Shown: positions 26,069 to 34,965 of the stretch, one piece after another
How positions within the stretch are numbered: the first letter of the stretch is position 1
How the letters are laid out: each line of letters starts with the position of its first letter
Assembly (NCBI GenBank): GCA_900316115.1
Contig: ONBN01000028.1
Coordinates: 1 to 45,323, forward strand
From: an uncultured Eubacteriales bacterium
Lineage (GTDB): Bacteria > Bacillota > Clostridia > Lachnospirales > Lachnospiraceae
Reading direction: 5' to 3'
DNA length: 45,323 nucleotides
Translations under genes and position numbers: made by a program
The notes under the pieces: generated by a model
Databases searched by the model: none
Told to the model about the DNA's origin: nothing
What the model saw: the letters and a program-made list of their open reading frames with translations, nothing else

Positions 26069-26458
26069 ATGGCAAAGATTAATAAATACTGGGGATTTGT
26101 TGCTGTTGGCGCTCTGACAGCCGCTGCTGCCGGTGCTATTGCCGCAGCTTTCTTGAAAAAACACACGGATCCGGAAGATTTTGATTTTGATGACGATGAT
26201 TTTGATGAGGATGATTCCGAGGAAGAGACTGTCAAAGAGTCCAAAGAAGTGTTCCAGTCCTGGGAGCCTTCTCATAATGGAGAATCTGAAGATGAAGCCA
26301 CAGTTGCAGACTCCAATAAAGAAACAGAGGATGAACCTGAAACTTCCGAAGTTTCCCAGGAAGAGGCAGAGGATGTGCCTGAAGCCACTGATGCTTCCAA
26401 GGAAGAAAAGGATGCCGAGGAAAACACAACTGACTCAACTGAAATTCCTGTTGAGTAA
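26069..26458 (+). CDS. Membrane-anchored, extremely acidic protein
   Basis: This 129-residue protein has a short basic start, one Ala/Gly-rich hydrophobic span at about 8-27 (WGFVAVGALTAAAAGAIAAAF), two lysines, and then about 95 residues that are almost wholly Asp, Glu, Ser and Thr, beginning DPEDFDFDDDDFDEDD. The tail is probably disordered. AAAGGAG lies 9 bases before the ATG. It stands alone on the plus strand, divergent from maf, and ends in a strong terminator. I have no function for it. Similar Ala-rich span plus acidic tail proteins occur in Lachnospiraceae. Confidence 0.78.
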   Translation: MAKINKYWGFVAVGALTAAAAGAIAAAFLKKHTDPEDFDFDDDDFDEDDSEEETVKESKEVFQSWEPSHNGESEDEATVADSNKETEDEPETSEVSQEEAEDVPEATDASKEEKDAEENTTDSTEIPVE

Positions 26459-26480
26459 ATAACACTTGAGCAGATAACAC

Positions 26481-26516
26481 AGGGGATGCAGACCTTTGAT
26501 ACAGGCTGCATCCCCT
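26481..26516 (+). terminator. Terminator of the acidic membrane protein gene
   Basis: AGGGGATGCAG pairs with CTGCATCCCCT around a 14-base loop, followed by TTCTTATTTTT. It lies 22 bases after the stop. It may also catch transcripts from glnS on the other strand. Confidence 0.87.
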
Positions 26517-26578
26517 TTCTTATTTTTCTGATTTGTAATTATATTAGCTTTCTTTGCTTTTTGGCATTTATACGTTTG

Positions 26579-26665
26579 TTATTTATGCGTTTCGTATTTT
26601 AGATTTTCATCTTCATGCGTTTCGCACTTTAGCTTTTCGTATTTTAGCTTGTCGCAATTCAGCAT
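26579..26665 (-). CDS. Repetitive 28-codon ORF directly in frame behind glnS
   Basis: The glnS stop TAA is followed at once, in the same frame, by ATG and 27 further codons ending in TAA. The peptide is charged and repetitive: KLKYE, KLKCETHE, NLKYETHK. The DNA shows matching degenerate repeats (CTAAAATACGAAA, CTAAAGTGCGAAACGCATGAA, CTAAAATACGAAACGCATAAA). No ribosome-binding site is visible apart from coupling at the stop. It may be a decayed repeat or a reinitiated or readthrough tail. Translation is doubtful. Confidence 0.3.
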   Translation of the reverse strand: MLNCDKLKYEKLKCETHEDENLKYETHK

Positions 26666-28333
26666 TTATGCTTTTGGAAGCTTGAAGCTGCTCTTTAATG
26701 ACACGATCCGGTTAAATACAGGCTGTCCTTCTTTTGAGTCGTGAATATCTGCACAGAAGAAACCGTTACGTACAAACTGATAACTGTCATATCCTTTTGC
26801 TTCCATCAATGCAGGTTCCACATAAGCCTCTGCCTTAACAAGGGAATTCGGATTCAGGTTCAGGGAACCGTCTTCTTTATTGTATACGCCCTTTTCTTCG
26901 TCTACAATATTCTCATAAAGACGAACCAGGACTTTTCCTGCATGTGTTGCTTCTACCCAATGGATCGTTCCTTTTACTTTACGTCCATCCGGTGCATTGC
27001 CACCCTTTGTAGCCGGATCATAAGTACAATGTACTACATGTACAGTACCGTCATCATCTGCTTCAAATCCGGTACACGTAACAAAATAAGCATTCATCAG
27101 ACGTACTTCAGTTCCAAGGAAAAGTCTTTTGTATTTCTTTGGAGGATCAATCATAAAATCTTCTCTCTCAATATACAGTTCTTTTCCAAATGGCACCTTT
27201 CTGTTGCCAAGTGCCTCATTCTCCATATTGTTAGGAGCATCCAGATATTCGATCTGATCTTCCGGATAATTATCAATAACCAGCTTGATAGGATCCAGAA
27301 CAGCCATCATACGTGGGCGTTTTAACTTAAGATCCTCTCTGATGCAGTATTCCAGTGCTGCATAATCAACAGAGCTGTCTGCCTTGGAAACGCCGCAAAG
27401 CTCTACGAATTTCTTAATGGACTCAGGTGTATAACCTCTTCTGCGAAGTCCTGCAATAGATACAAGACGGGGATCATCCCAGCCGTCTACAATGCCATCT
27501 TCTACAAGCTTTTTGATATAACGCTTGCCAGTTACCACATTGGTAAGGTACAGCTTTGCAAACTCGATCTGCTTTGGCGGATGCGGATACTCCAGTTCTT
27601 CTACCACCCAGTTATAAAGCGGTCTGTGATCCTCAAACTCCAGAGTACAGATAGAATGGGTAATTCCTTCAATAGCATCCTCAATAGGATGTGCAAAATC
27701 ATACATCGGATAAATGCACCAGGTATCTCCTGTCCTGTGATGGGTACGATGGGCAACTCTGTAAATAACAGGATCACGCATATTCATGTTTGGAGATGCC
27801 ATATCGATCTTTGCTCTTAAAACCTTCTCTCCATCGCCGTATTTTCCATCCTTCATTTCTTCAAATAAGGTCAGGTTCTCTTCTACAGAACGGTTACGGT
27901 AAGGACTTTCCTTTCCCGGCTCTGTCAGTGTTCCTCTGTACTGACGGATCTCATCAGCAGTCAGGTCACACACATAAGCTTTCCCTTTTTTGATCAGCTT
28001 TACAGCAGCCTCATACATCTGTGGAAAATAATCAGATGCAAAAAAAAGTCTGTCTTCCCAGTCTGCTCCCAGCCAGTGGATATCTTCTTTAATAGAATCT
28101 ACAAACTCTGACTTTTCTTTGGTCGGGTTTGTATCATCAAAACGCATATTAAATTTACCATTATATTCTTTAGCAAGACCATAATTCAAAAGAATGGACT
28201 TTGCATGGCCGATATGCAGATAACCATTCGGCTCCGGCGGAAAACGGGTATGAACAGTATCATAAACTCCCTCTGCCAGATCTTTATCAATAATATTCTC
28301 AATAAAATTCTTGGAAACGGTTTCGTTTTCCAT
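26666..28333 (-). CDS. glnS: Glutaminyl-tRNA synthetase
   Basis: This 555-residue class I synthetase charges tRNA-Gln. It has the HIGH-like motif [39 protein letters not shown], which replaces the usual KMSKR region with a GlnS/GluRS-type form, and a C-terminal anticodon-binding barrel ([17 protein letters not shown]). In Firmicutes that use GatCAB, a direct GlnRS is less common but occurs in Lachnospiraceae. The ATG at 28333 has GGAGGG upstream and an upstream in-frame start at 28381 is not needed. Confidence 0.93.
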   Translation of the reverse strand: MENETVSKNFIENIIDKDLAEGVYDTVHTRFPPEPNGYLHIGHAKSILLNYGLAKEYNGKFNMRFDDTNPTKEKSEFVDSIKEDIHWLGADWEDRLFFASDYFPQMYEAAVKLIKKGKAYVCDLTADEIRQYRGTLTEPGKESPYRNRSVEENLTLFEEMKDGKYGDGEKVLRAKIDMASPNMNMRDPVIYRVAHRTHHRTGDTWCIYPMYDFAHPIEDAIEGITHSICTLEFEDHRPLYNWVVEELEYPHPPKQIEFAKLYLTNVVTGKRYIKKLVEDGIVDGWDDPRLVSIAGLRRRGYTPESIKKFVELCGVSKADSSVDYAALEYCIREDLKLKRPRMMAVLDPIKLVIDNYPEDQIEYLDAPNNMENEALGNRKVPFGKELYIEREDFMIDPPKKYKRLFLGTEVRLMNAYFVTCTGFEADDDGTVHVVHCTYDPATKGGNAPDGRKVKGTIHWVEATHAGKVLVRLYENIVDEEKGVYNKEDGSLNLNPNSLVKAEAYVEPALMEAKGYDSYQFVRNGFFCADIHDSKEGQPVFNRIVSLKSSFKLPKA

Positions 28334-28397
28334 CTTTTCCCTCCTGTTGCTAATGGCCTTACTTTTCCAACTTGTAAGCATTTTTTATTTAGAAAAA

Positions 28398-28420
28398 AAG
28401 TCCTTGAAAATCAAGGACTT
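28398..28420 (-). terminator. Terminator of tRNA-Thr
   Basis: AAGTCCTTG pairs with CAAGGACTT, with an ATTTT loop and then TTTTTC on the minus strand. It starts only 4-5 bases after the acceptor stem of the tRNA. Confidence 0.87.
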
Positions 28421-28423
28421 TAA

Positions 28424-28496
28424 AGCTGCTGACGGGAATCGGACCCGTGACCTCCGCCTTACCAAGGCGACGCTCTACCGACTGAGCCACAGCAGC
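28424..28496 (-). tRNA. tRNA-Thr (anticodon GGT)
   Basis: On the minus strand a full cloverleaf is present. It has acceptor GCTGCTG/CAGCAGC, D arm GCTC/GAGC, anticodon stem TCGCC/GGCGG with loop TTGGTAA giving anticodon GGT, and T arm ACGGG/CCCGT with loop TCCGATT. The discriminator is T and no CCA is encoded. Its own promoter and terminator flank it. Confidence 0.95.
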
Positions 28497-28531
28497 ACTG
28501 ACTGCAAGCTTTATGCCGCTCACAGTCAATT

Positions 28532-28560
28532 ATATTATCAGAGAACCAGTTAATTGTCAA
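28532..28560 (-). promoter_or_regulatory. Promoter of tRNA-Thr
   Basis: On the minus strand TTGACA (28560-28555) and TAATAT (28537-28532) are 17 bases apart, about 36 bases before the mature tRNA. Confidence 0.75.
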
Positions 28561-28564
28561 CACC

Positions 28565-28625
28565 TATTTTCATTTTTGCTTGACACACATTTTCATTTTT
28601 GCCTGGCACCTTTTTGCTTGACATT
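28565..28625. repeat. Three degenerate direct repeats of about 22 bases
   Basis: Read on the plus strand, CATTTTTGCTTGACACA, CATTTTTGCCTGGCACC and CTTTTTGCTTGACATTC follow each other, the first two preceded by TTTT. They sit in the gene-free gap between the adhesin stop and the tRNA promoter. No hairpin or coding sense is seen. Confidence 0.6.
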
Positions 28626-28667
28626 CCTGTTCACTCCATTCACAGTAGCCGCTTGATATACCCATTT

Positions 28668-31600
28668 TCATCTTTCCGGAATCACCACATTTCTTACAAA
28701 GTCTGTGTGGCTTAAATATTCATCCGTTACTTTTTTATTCACAAATTCTGCTTCTCCATCCTGATTCCCAGACAGCCCAAAGTCCACACAGCCATCTGCG
28801 GTGATCGTTCCATTTTTCACATTTCGTGTTTCTTCCAATGTATATCTGGCTGTTTTTTCTTCAAAAGCCGTATACTTTCCGGCTGGCACCTTAAAAGTTA
28901 CAGTTACGGAATATTCTTTTTTCTCCTGACTCTCAGCTTCTGGAAAACGTGCTTCTTTATACAGAGTATATGACTCTCCATCCAGATCCTCACCTGTGAT
29001 TCCCAGAAAAAAGCATGGTATTCCATGAGCCTGTACGATTTCCTCCCCATGAATTGTCTTTTTCAGTGTTACAGTTACATATTTTACATTCGTAAGCTGA
29101 AAGGACTGAATCTGCTCTTTTGCTTCTATCTGACAGATCACCGGATCTCCTTTTTTATATCCTTCCGGTGCTTCCAGTTCTGTCAATGTATAAATACCTT
29201 TTGGTATCCGATTGATCCTGTAAGGTTGTTCACTGGAAATCCAAGTTGCAATAACTTTCCCTTTGCCATCTGTCAGCTGAAGCTTTGCACCAGGAACCGG
29301 CTCACCGGTGCTTTTATCCACTTTCAGAAATTCCGCCTTGATGCAGGCATTTTCTATCTGGATCACATGACCCTTTTCTCCCTGACACAGTCCGTTTTCA
29401 TCAATCACGAACTCACCGGATACCAGATCCCCGGCATGGCCTTCAGGTATTTTGGTTTCCTGATAGCAATAAGTACCTGGAACATATCCGCTCAATAGTA
29501 TAAGCCCCTGGGAATCTGTAAAAAACTTTTGCCCTGTTTGTTTTCCACTTTCCTTGTTCCAGACTAAAAAGCCCACTCCCTGTAAAGGTATATAATCACT
29601 TTCTCCTTCCAGACGCTGAGACACTTTCTTCAGATATACTGTAGTGGGAGCATTAACAAATACAGCCTCTACTGGCTGGTTTTCATATCCAGGTCCTTTC
29701 ACTTCCACAATCTGCGGAGTCGGATCCACACAATAACCTGACGGTGGATTTTTCTCAGATACCGTATATTTTCCTACATATAATGGATCTGAGATTTCTT
29801 TTCCAGATGCAAGTGTAAGCTGCTGCACAACTGTCCCTTCCTCAAGAAGCAGAGTTCCTGCCGGAGAATAAATATTTTCAGCAGCCCGTATCTCAAATAC
29901 TGCACCCGGAAGTTCCTTTCCTGCGGCATCTGTTTTACGAATCCGGAGTTTTCCTTTCCCCAGTTCTTTCAATGTAGTGTATACTGGCTGAGATACAGCT
30001 GTCTTTGCCTGTGCATCTGTCTTATGACAGCTTGTCACTGACGCACTGTTGGAAATCCGGTAAACCAGATAATTTCCTTCTGCCACCGGCTGAAGCTGAC
30101 TCGTATCCATTCTGACCCGTATCTTAAAAATATACGTGGAACCATAAAAATCACTGTTGGATAAATGTACAGACTGGAAAGCAATATTTTGATTCTCTGT
30201 TAAAATCTGGAACCAGCCTGTTACATCCTCCCCTGTTTCTCCTTTGATCACCTGTACTGCCCCATCATAAACAGCTCCCACCGGAAGCGTATCTGCAATC
30301 GTATATTGATTATAATAGTAGGCAGGTGCTTCTACAGGAACATGGTTGGTCAGATAATAATAGAACAGATTTCCTGCTGCTCCAACCAGATTTTCTGTTT
30401 TTCCTGCCAGCTGGGAAGGATCGACCTCTGTATTACTTACAAATTTGTAAATTGCCTGCGGATTCTCCCGGGCACCGTAAGATTCTCCATCCCAGGCAAG
30501 CAGCCCCATATCCACTCCTGTATCCTCAGGAAACTTTCCGGTACTGTACTGCATATATTTCTCCCTGCTGGATTCAGCCGGCCTGCGCCCCTGCTTTGAA
30601 TTTCCCGCTGTTGCGATCAGCAGATTCATTTTAGAACAATCCTTCAGCTCCCAATACACAGTGCCATCCATCCAGTTTCCGGTTTTTCCATGATAATCTG
30701 TATCCTGTGCAGCATTAACCATTTGATAGGTCTGATTAAATCTTGAAAAATCGTTCTGATAATATGCGGAACAGCTTTTCATTGCATAGCGTCCTGCCAG
30801 AGAACCATCCAGAAGCCGGATTCCAAATCTCTGGCCCGCATCAATATCCAGCCAGCGAAAGCTGTAATTTCCCTTTACCGGCGTATTTGTTCCATGCTTC
30901 AGAATCTCGATACGTATATTCTGGTCTGCACCTCCAAATGCAAAGCATAATCCATATTTTTTCCAGAATCCAAAAGCAGGATAAATTCCTGATACACTCT
31001 TTCCATTATCATCCAGCACATAATCCTTGTATCCTGTAACTGTAAATCGCATATCCAGCCCACAGTTCATTTCACTGTTAAAGCCTACATTCTGTACAAG
31101 AAACCCGTACTTTCCTGCTGCATCCAGATTCTTGGGTACAAAGTAGATCACGCCGCCCACTTCCAGATATGTCACATTATTTCCTGCATTATTAAAGGGA
31201 ACAAATACGAATTTCTTTCTGTTATTGGAATCCCCCAGAAGATTGTAGTTTCCTTTATAAACTTCACTTCCTGCAGTTACCAATTTATATTCAGACCCAG
31301 AGGAAGTAATGGCTTTTCCTTCTGTCACTGCTGTTACTTCATTTTGCTGATCCGGATCTGTAAGTTCTTCTTCTATGCTTTCCTGTATCTCTGAATCCCG
31401 ATCCAGGAAATCCTCTTCCACTTCCTTCTGTCTTTCCAAAACCGGATTTTCCGTAACATCTTCTACTTCTTCTGGTATTTCAGAAGGAATCTCAGCATCA
31501 GTCCCTAACTCCTCTTCCCTGTTTTCGGACAGATTTTCATTAACATCCTGTATTTTCGCATCCTGTTCTTCCAGTTCCTGGTCATTCTGCCCTTCCTGAA

Positions 31601-31799
31601 TATTTTCCGATTCATCACTGTTCGTTTCTCGATTCTGTGCTATTATATCCTGATTCTGTGCTGTCATTTCCTGGCTTTGTTCATTCTGGAAACCTGTATT
31701 TTCTGCCTGCACATATCCTAAACCACTTCCAGTAAGAAGCAATGCTGCAACCAAACCTGCAAGCAGACGTTTCCTGTTGCTTCTTTTTTCTTTATACAT
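28668..31799 (-). CDS. Large secreted SpaA-domain adhesin of the SipW operon
   Basis: This is a 1043-residue protein. A signal peptide (LLAGLVAALLLTGSGLGYVQA) is followed by an acidic Glu/Gln/Asn-rich segment at about 33-165. Next comes a large domain of about 430 residues that I do not recognise. Three SpaA/Cna-B-like domains begin near 611, 716 and 818; their ends YTVSEKNPPSGY, YCYQETKIPEGH and YTLTELEAPEGY carry the glutamate typical of isopeptide-forming folds. A C-terminal domain from about 905 ends in LSHTDFVRNVVIPER. There is no LPxTG, no membrane span and no basic tail, so anchoring must be indirect. The start overlaps the preceding TasA-like gene by 8 bases, and it is last in the operon. 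Confidence 0.9.
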   Translation of the reverse strand: MYKEKRSNRKRLLAGLVAALLLTGSGLGYVQAENTGFQNEQSQEMTAQNQDIIAQNRETNSDESENIQEGQNDQELEEQDAKIQDVNENLSENREEELGTDAEIPSEIPEEVEDVTENPVLERQKEVEEDFLDRDSEIQESIEEELTDPDQQNEVTAVTEGKAITSSGSEYKLVTAGSEVYKGNYNLLGDSNNRKKFVFVPFNNAGNNVTYLEVGGVIYFVPKNLDAAGKYGFLVQNVGFNSEMNCGLDMRFTVTGYKDYVLDDNGKSVSGIYPAFGFWKKYGLCFAFGGADQNIRIEILKHGTNTPVKGNYSFRWLDIDAGQRFGIRLLDGSLAGRYAMKSCSAYYQNDFSRFNQTYQMVNAAQDTDYHGKTGNWMDGTVYWELKDCSKMNLLIATAGNSKQGRRPAESSREKYMQYSTGKFPEDTGVDMGLLAWDGESYGARENPQAIYKFVSNTEVDPSQLAGKTENLVGAAGNLFYYYLTNHVPVEAPAYYYNQYTIADTLPVGAVYDGAVQVIKGETGEDVTGWFQILTENQNIAFQSVHLSNSDFYGSTYIFKIRVRMDTSQLQPVAEGNYLVYRISNSASVTSCHKTDAQAKTAVSQPVYTTLKELGKGKLRIRKTDAAGKELPGAVFEIRAAENIYSPAGTLLLEEGTVVQQLTLASGKEISDPLYVGKYTVSEKNPPSGYCVDPTPQIVEVKGPGYENQPVEAVFVNAPTTVYLKKVSQRLEGESDYIPLQGVGFLVWNKESGKQTGQKFFTDSQGLILLSGYVPGTYCYQETKIPEGHAGDLVSGEFVIDENGLCQGEKGHVIQIENACIKAEFLKVDKSTGEPVPGAKLQLTDGKGKVIATWISSEQPYRINRIPKGIYTLTELEAPEGYKKGDPVICQIEAKEQIQSFQLTNVKYVTVTLKKTIHGEEIVQAHGIPCFFLGITGEDLDGESYTLYKEARFPEAESQEKKEYSVTVTFKVPAGKYTAFEEKTARYTLEETRNVKNGTITADGCVDFGLSGNQDGEAEFVNKKVTDEYLSHTDFVRNVVIPER

Positions 31800-32433
31800 A
31801 TGACTCTCCTTTCTGGTCTGCCTGCTCCTGTTTCAATAATTCTCGGTAGATCACTGACAGGTTTTCTCCTTCCACATTTGCCTGGATCACCTTTGCTTTT
31901 ACCTGAATACTAAATACTTCATCACCTTTTAGATCCCCTTCCAGATAATTCACTGCACAAATGTTTCTGAATAAAGGTTCTGTCTGCTCCCCTGGTTTTA
32001 AAATTTCTGAATATCCGTAAACATAAATCTTCTGGTCTGTCTGTTCTCTTTGTTCCACTAGTTCCCAGCCTTTTTCCGCTTCAAAGGTAAATAGTTCTCT
32101 TGATTCCTTATCTGTTTTTATTTTCGTGCTATCATCAATAATTGCTATGGTTCTTTTTGGAATACAGATTTCCAGAAATGCATATTCATCATTTAACCCT
32201 GTATTTTTTACGATCGGATCCTTCTCAGTGCTTTCACCTGGATGTAAATATGTTTTCTTTTCCGGATTCCAGTGGGGTTCCTCCAATACAGCTTTAATAT
32301 CTCCTACAGTGATCACATTCTGCACTTCCCCAACTGTGTTTTTCAAATAAGCTGATGTACCTGAGGCAATCACGCAAACGCCTAGTCCAGCTGCAACCCA
32401 GGCTTTCCATTTCTTCCTGTTTTCCTTCAGCAT
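31792..32433 (-). CDS. TasA/camelysin-like SipW-dependent secreted subunit (E)
   Basis: This is a 213-residue protein. The N-terminal hydrophobic segment (AWVAAGLGVCVIASGTSAYL) is followed by QNVITVGDIKAVLEEPHWNP, the conserved post-cleavage stretch of SipW substrates. It also has the operon-wide KDPIVKNTG and PGEQTEPLFRNI motifs. No wall anchor is present, so it is probably a fibre subunit or cap. The start overlaps the sipW stop by 7 bases (ATGCTGA). It directly precedes the adhesin gene, suggesting a linking role; that is inference. Confidence 0.85.
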   Translation of the reverse strand: MLKENRKKWKAWVAAGLGVCVIASGTSAYLKNTVGEVQNVITVGDIKAVLEEPHWNPEKKTYLHPGESTEKDPIVKNTGLNDEYAFLEICIPKRTIAIIDDSTKIKTDKESRELFTFEAEKGWELVEQREQTDQKIYVYGYSEILKPGEQTEPLFRNICAVNYLEGDLKGDEVFSIQVKAKVIQANVEGENLSVIYRELLKQEQADQKGESYV

Positions 32434-32918
32434 TTATGTTTTTGTTCCTCCTTTCTTTCCATAAGCAGACAGATTCCCTCTGCTGTTCCCAGAAGGACTA
32501 TTAGTATCACCATCCTGTATTTTGCCTTAAAAAACAGGATTCCATATCCCACGACAGGTATACAGCCTTTTACAATCCCCTGGATCTGTCCCTCTTTCAC
32601 CGGACATGCATCCTGAATTTCGTTTCTATCCCCTTTTGTAAACAAAACCTTTTTGTCTTTATCAATTCTTACCACCCGATGTGTTACAGTACCTCCCTTT
32701 TCTCCTATCCGATATGTGATCACATCCTTTGGCCTGATTTTGGAAAATGGGATTTTTTTCACATAGATCACAGCTCCTTTAGGGATTTTTGGTTCCATGC
32801 TTCCGGAAATCACAGTATAACATTGCATTCCCACAAGTACTGGAACAGCCATCATAAGCATACCCAGACAAAACATCCCCTCTGTCAGTTTCACAAGTCT
32901 GGATCTAATGCTTCTCAT
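32427..32918 (-). CDS. sipW: ER-type signal peptidase I (SipW)
   Basis: This is a 163-residue membrane protease that removes signal peptides from TasA-like proteins. One N-terminal span (about 14-32) leads to the nucleophile motif VISGSMEP (Ser40). The second catalytic motif is GTVTHRVV with His80 in place of the lysine of ordinary bacterial signal peptidases, which defines the ER/SipW type. GDRNEIQD supplies the conserved aspartates, and a second span lies near the C-terminus (MVILIVLLGTAEG). It overlaps both neighbours, by 14 and 7 bases. Being inside the cluster, it is expected to process all five TasA-like products. Confidence 0.93.
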   Translation of the reverse strand: MRSIRSRLVKLTEGMFCLGMLMMAVPVLVGMQCYTVISGSMEPKIPKGAVIYVKKIPFSKIRPKDVITYRIGEKGGTVTHRVVRIDKDKKVLFTKGDRNEIQDACPVKEGQIQGIVKGCIPVVGYGILFFKAKYRMVILIVLLGTAEGICLLMERKEEQKHKC

Positions 32919-34188
32919 TTTCAGATTTTCCCTTTCTTATATAAACGGTTTTCTTTTTATAGATTACCATCATACCCATTCCGGCCAGCAGAAGACACAG
33001 ATTCCCGAATATTTGCGAACTGTCACCTGTTTTAGGACTGATCTTGCCTGACATAGTCATTTTTGTACCAGCATTTCCAGAAGATGAAGAATTTCCGGCA
33101 GGATCATTTTTCCCTGTTCCGTCTGCCTTCTTCTCATCTGGCTCACTTTTTTCGCCATAAAATACCCAGTCTACTTTTCCAGTAAGATTCTGATATTCAT
33201 TACCCATTTCTGTATTCACCCAAAGTTTCACAACCAGTTCCTTTTTCGTTCCACTGGCAAACTGCCCCAACGGAACCCCTTTTGTCAGTGGCTGTCCTGT
33301 TCCTTTTGTTTTTCCATTTACAGCACCCTGGTAAAGAACTTTATTTCCTTCCTTGACCTGAATGAACGCATATTTTCCAAGAAAGGTTTCTATCTTTTTC
33401 TTCATTTCTTCAGTCTGGGCTTTTCCCGAATTGTCTTCAGCTTTCAGGTACAGATTCACACCTTTTCCTCTTTGATTATTGATTTTTATGCTTTGTGTCC
33501 TTGCACATCCTGGAAGAAGATTTTTAAAATTTGCAAACAGGTCGGCATCGCCTTCATTGATCACGATTCTGGAATCTTTATCCACAGTTACCTTCGTCAC
33601 CGTATCACAGGCCCTGCATTTGCTTTCCTGTACTCCCAGAACTTCCTTTTTTACCTTCCACAGATCTTCCAGAGCTGTGCTGGAAGCCTGTATACTTTCC
33701 AGTTCTACAAGGATTTCTCCATCCTTACCTTTATACCGGTTGTCTGCTTCTTTACGAAGCTGATAGCTTTTCAAAAGAGGCTCCTTTGTGGTCTCACCTG
33801 GTTTCAGAATGTCCGCATAATACCAGTATCCATCTTCCAGATACTTCCATTTCTCTGTATTAAACTCCATTTGTATCATGGCCGGATCTAGCGATGGATC
33901 CACTACCAGCTGATCTTCACTGTTCCTTGTTCCCAGAAGTCCGGTAATACGAAGCCGTATAAAGCTGTCCCTTGTTCCGGTATTTTTCACGTTCACAATT
34001 TTTGAAACCTTCTGTCCTGGATCCACATGATCCGGTATCTGGTATTCTTCAATGATCCGATTGGAAAAAGAGGCTGTGGTAAGAACATTTTTTGATCTTC
34101 CAGATATCTTCCAGGCTCCTGCTGCTGTACAGGTAATCAACATAACTCCGGCCGCTGTGATCATAATTCTTTTAAATATCCGTTTCAT
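32905..34188 (-). CDS. Wall-anchored TasA-like subunit with PKTGD sorting signal (D)
   Basis: This 427-residue protein is the largest of the five paralogues. The N-terminal signal-like region is followed by KNVLTTASFSNRIIEEY, a diverged SipW-substrate motif without the AYLTD box. It has IVNVKNTGTRDSFIRLRI and PGETTKEPLLKSYQL. A second domain starts around a Cys-x-x-Cys (SKCRACD) near residue 190. The C-terminus has a Gly/Ser/Asn-rich linker, then SPKTGDSSQ near 385, a hydrophobic span and a basic tail, i.e. a sortase substrate. The ATG at 34188 with AGGAGG 5 bases before it is preferred to a GTG at 34194. It probably roots the assembly in the wall. Confidence 0.87.
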   Translation of the reverse strand: MKRIFKRIMITAAGVMLITCTAAGAWKISGRSKNVLTTASFSNRIIEEYQIPDHVDPGQKVSKIVNVKNTGTRDSFIRLRITGLLGTRNSEDQLVVDPSLDPAMIQMEFNTEKWKYLEDGYWYYADILKPGETTKEPLLKSYQLRKEADNRYKGKDGEILVELESIQASSTALEDLWKVKKEVLGVQESKCRACDTVTKVTVDKDSRIVINEGDADLFANFKNLLPGCARTQSIKINNQRGKGVNLYLKAEDNSGKAQTEEMKKKIETFLGKYAFIQVKEGNKVLYQGAVNGKTKGTGQPLTKGVPLGQFASGTKKELVVKLWVNTEMGNEYQNLTGKVDWVFYGEKSEPDEKKADGTGKNDPAGNSSSSGNAGTKMTMSGKISPKTGDSSQIFGNLCLLLAGMGMMVIYKKKTVYIRKGKSENEKH

Positions 34189-34936
34189 CTGCACCTCCTG
34201 TCAGCTGATCCATAGCTGCCCATGCATCCGTAGGTGCATTGATTCCCTGCGCCTGGACTGCCTGTACAGAAATATCCAACCTGTATCCATCTACCAATTG
34301 GATCTGACGGTTATCCCAGTCTGTTGGTATCACAATCGTAGTAAACAATGTAGACTCCTCTCCGTTTTTCAGGATCCCTGTCCCGTCTTTTCCCTTGTAA
34401 TTAAAAACAAGACTTGCCTTCCCGGATCTGTATGTATCCTTTTCCCACAATGGGTTGACCATGGAATACCCGGACAGTTCCTTCAGGGAATATCCTGGTT
34501 TCTGGTTCTGCACAAGTTTGACCGATCCTCCTGTATTGGTATAATCTCCTTTAAATTCCGGATCATAATAAATTGTCTTATAAATCAGATTCAGTTTTTC
34601 CACATCTGAAATCTTCGCTCCCTGCTTATCCAGAATTTCCACCTTCATGCGTACATAACAGGGTTCTTCCCCATGGCTGGCATCTGTAATATTCTTAACT
34701 GTAGGATTTTTATATAAGGTACATCCCGGATATAAATCTTTCCCATCATCATCCTTTTGGGGATCCCATTCCGGTTCCTTTAAGCCTACAGTCAGATTGC
34801 CCGTTGTAAAACGATTGACTTTTTCATCCTTATCTGTAAAAAAAGCCATTGTGCCGCCTTTCCATAATGCTGCTGTACACAAACATACACAGATGGCTGT
34901 TTTCCCTGCTCTTGGGAAAATTTTTCTTTTTTTCAT
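34172..34936 (-). CDS. TasA-like SipW-dependent secreted subunit (C)
   Basis: This 254-residue protein shows the SipW-substrate pattern clearly. Hydrophobic AICVCLCTAALWKGGTMAFFTD is followed by VNRFTTGNLTVGLKEPEWDP, then LYPGCTLYKNPTVKNI. Later it has NGEESTLFTTIVIP, and near the end SVQAQGINAPTDAWAAMDQL, the conserved C-terminal motif of this family. No anchor. The ATG at 34936 is preferred to a TTG at 34957; the ribosome-binding site is modest (AAGGA, 10 bases). The C-terminus overlaps the start of gene D by 17 bases. Confidence 0.87.
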   Translation of the reverse strand: MKKRKIFPRAGKTAICVCLCTAALWKGGTMAFFTDKDEKVNRFTTGNLTVGLKEPEWDPQKDDDGKDLYPGCTLYKNPTVKNITDASHGEEPCYVRMKVEILDKQGAKISDVEKLNLIYKTIYYDPEFKGDYTNTGGSVKLVQNQKPGYSLKELSGYSMVNPLWEKDTYRSGKASLVFNYKGKDGTGILKNGEESTLFTTIVIPTDWDNRQIQLVDGYRLDISVQAVQAQGINAPTDAWAAMDQLTGGADETDI

Positions 34937-34965
34937 TCTGCAACAATCCTTCCACAAATTTCATT

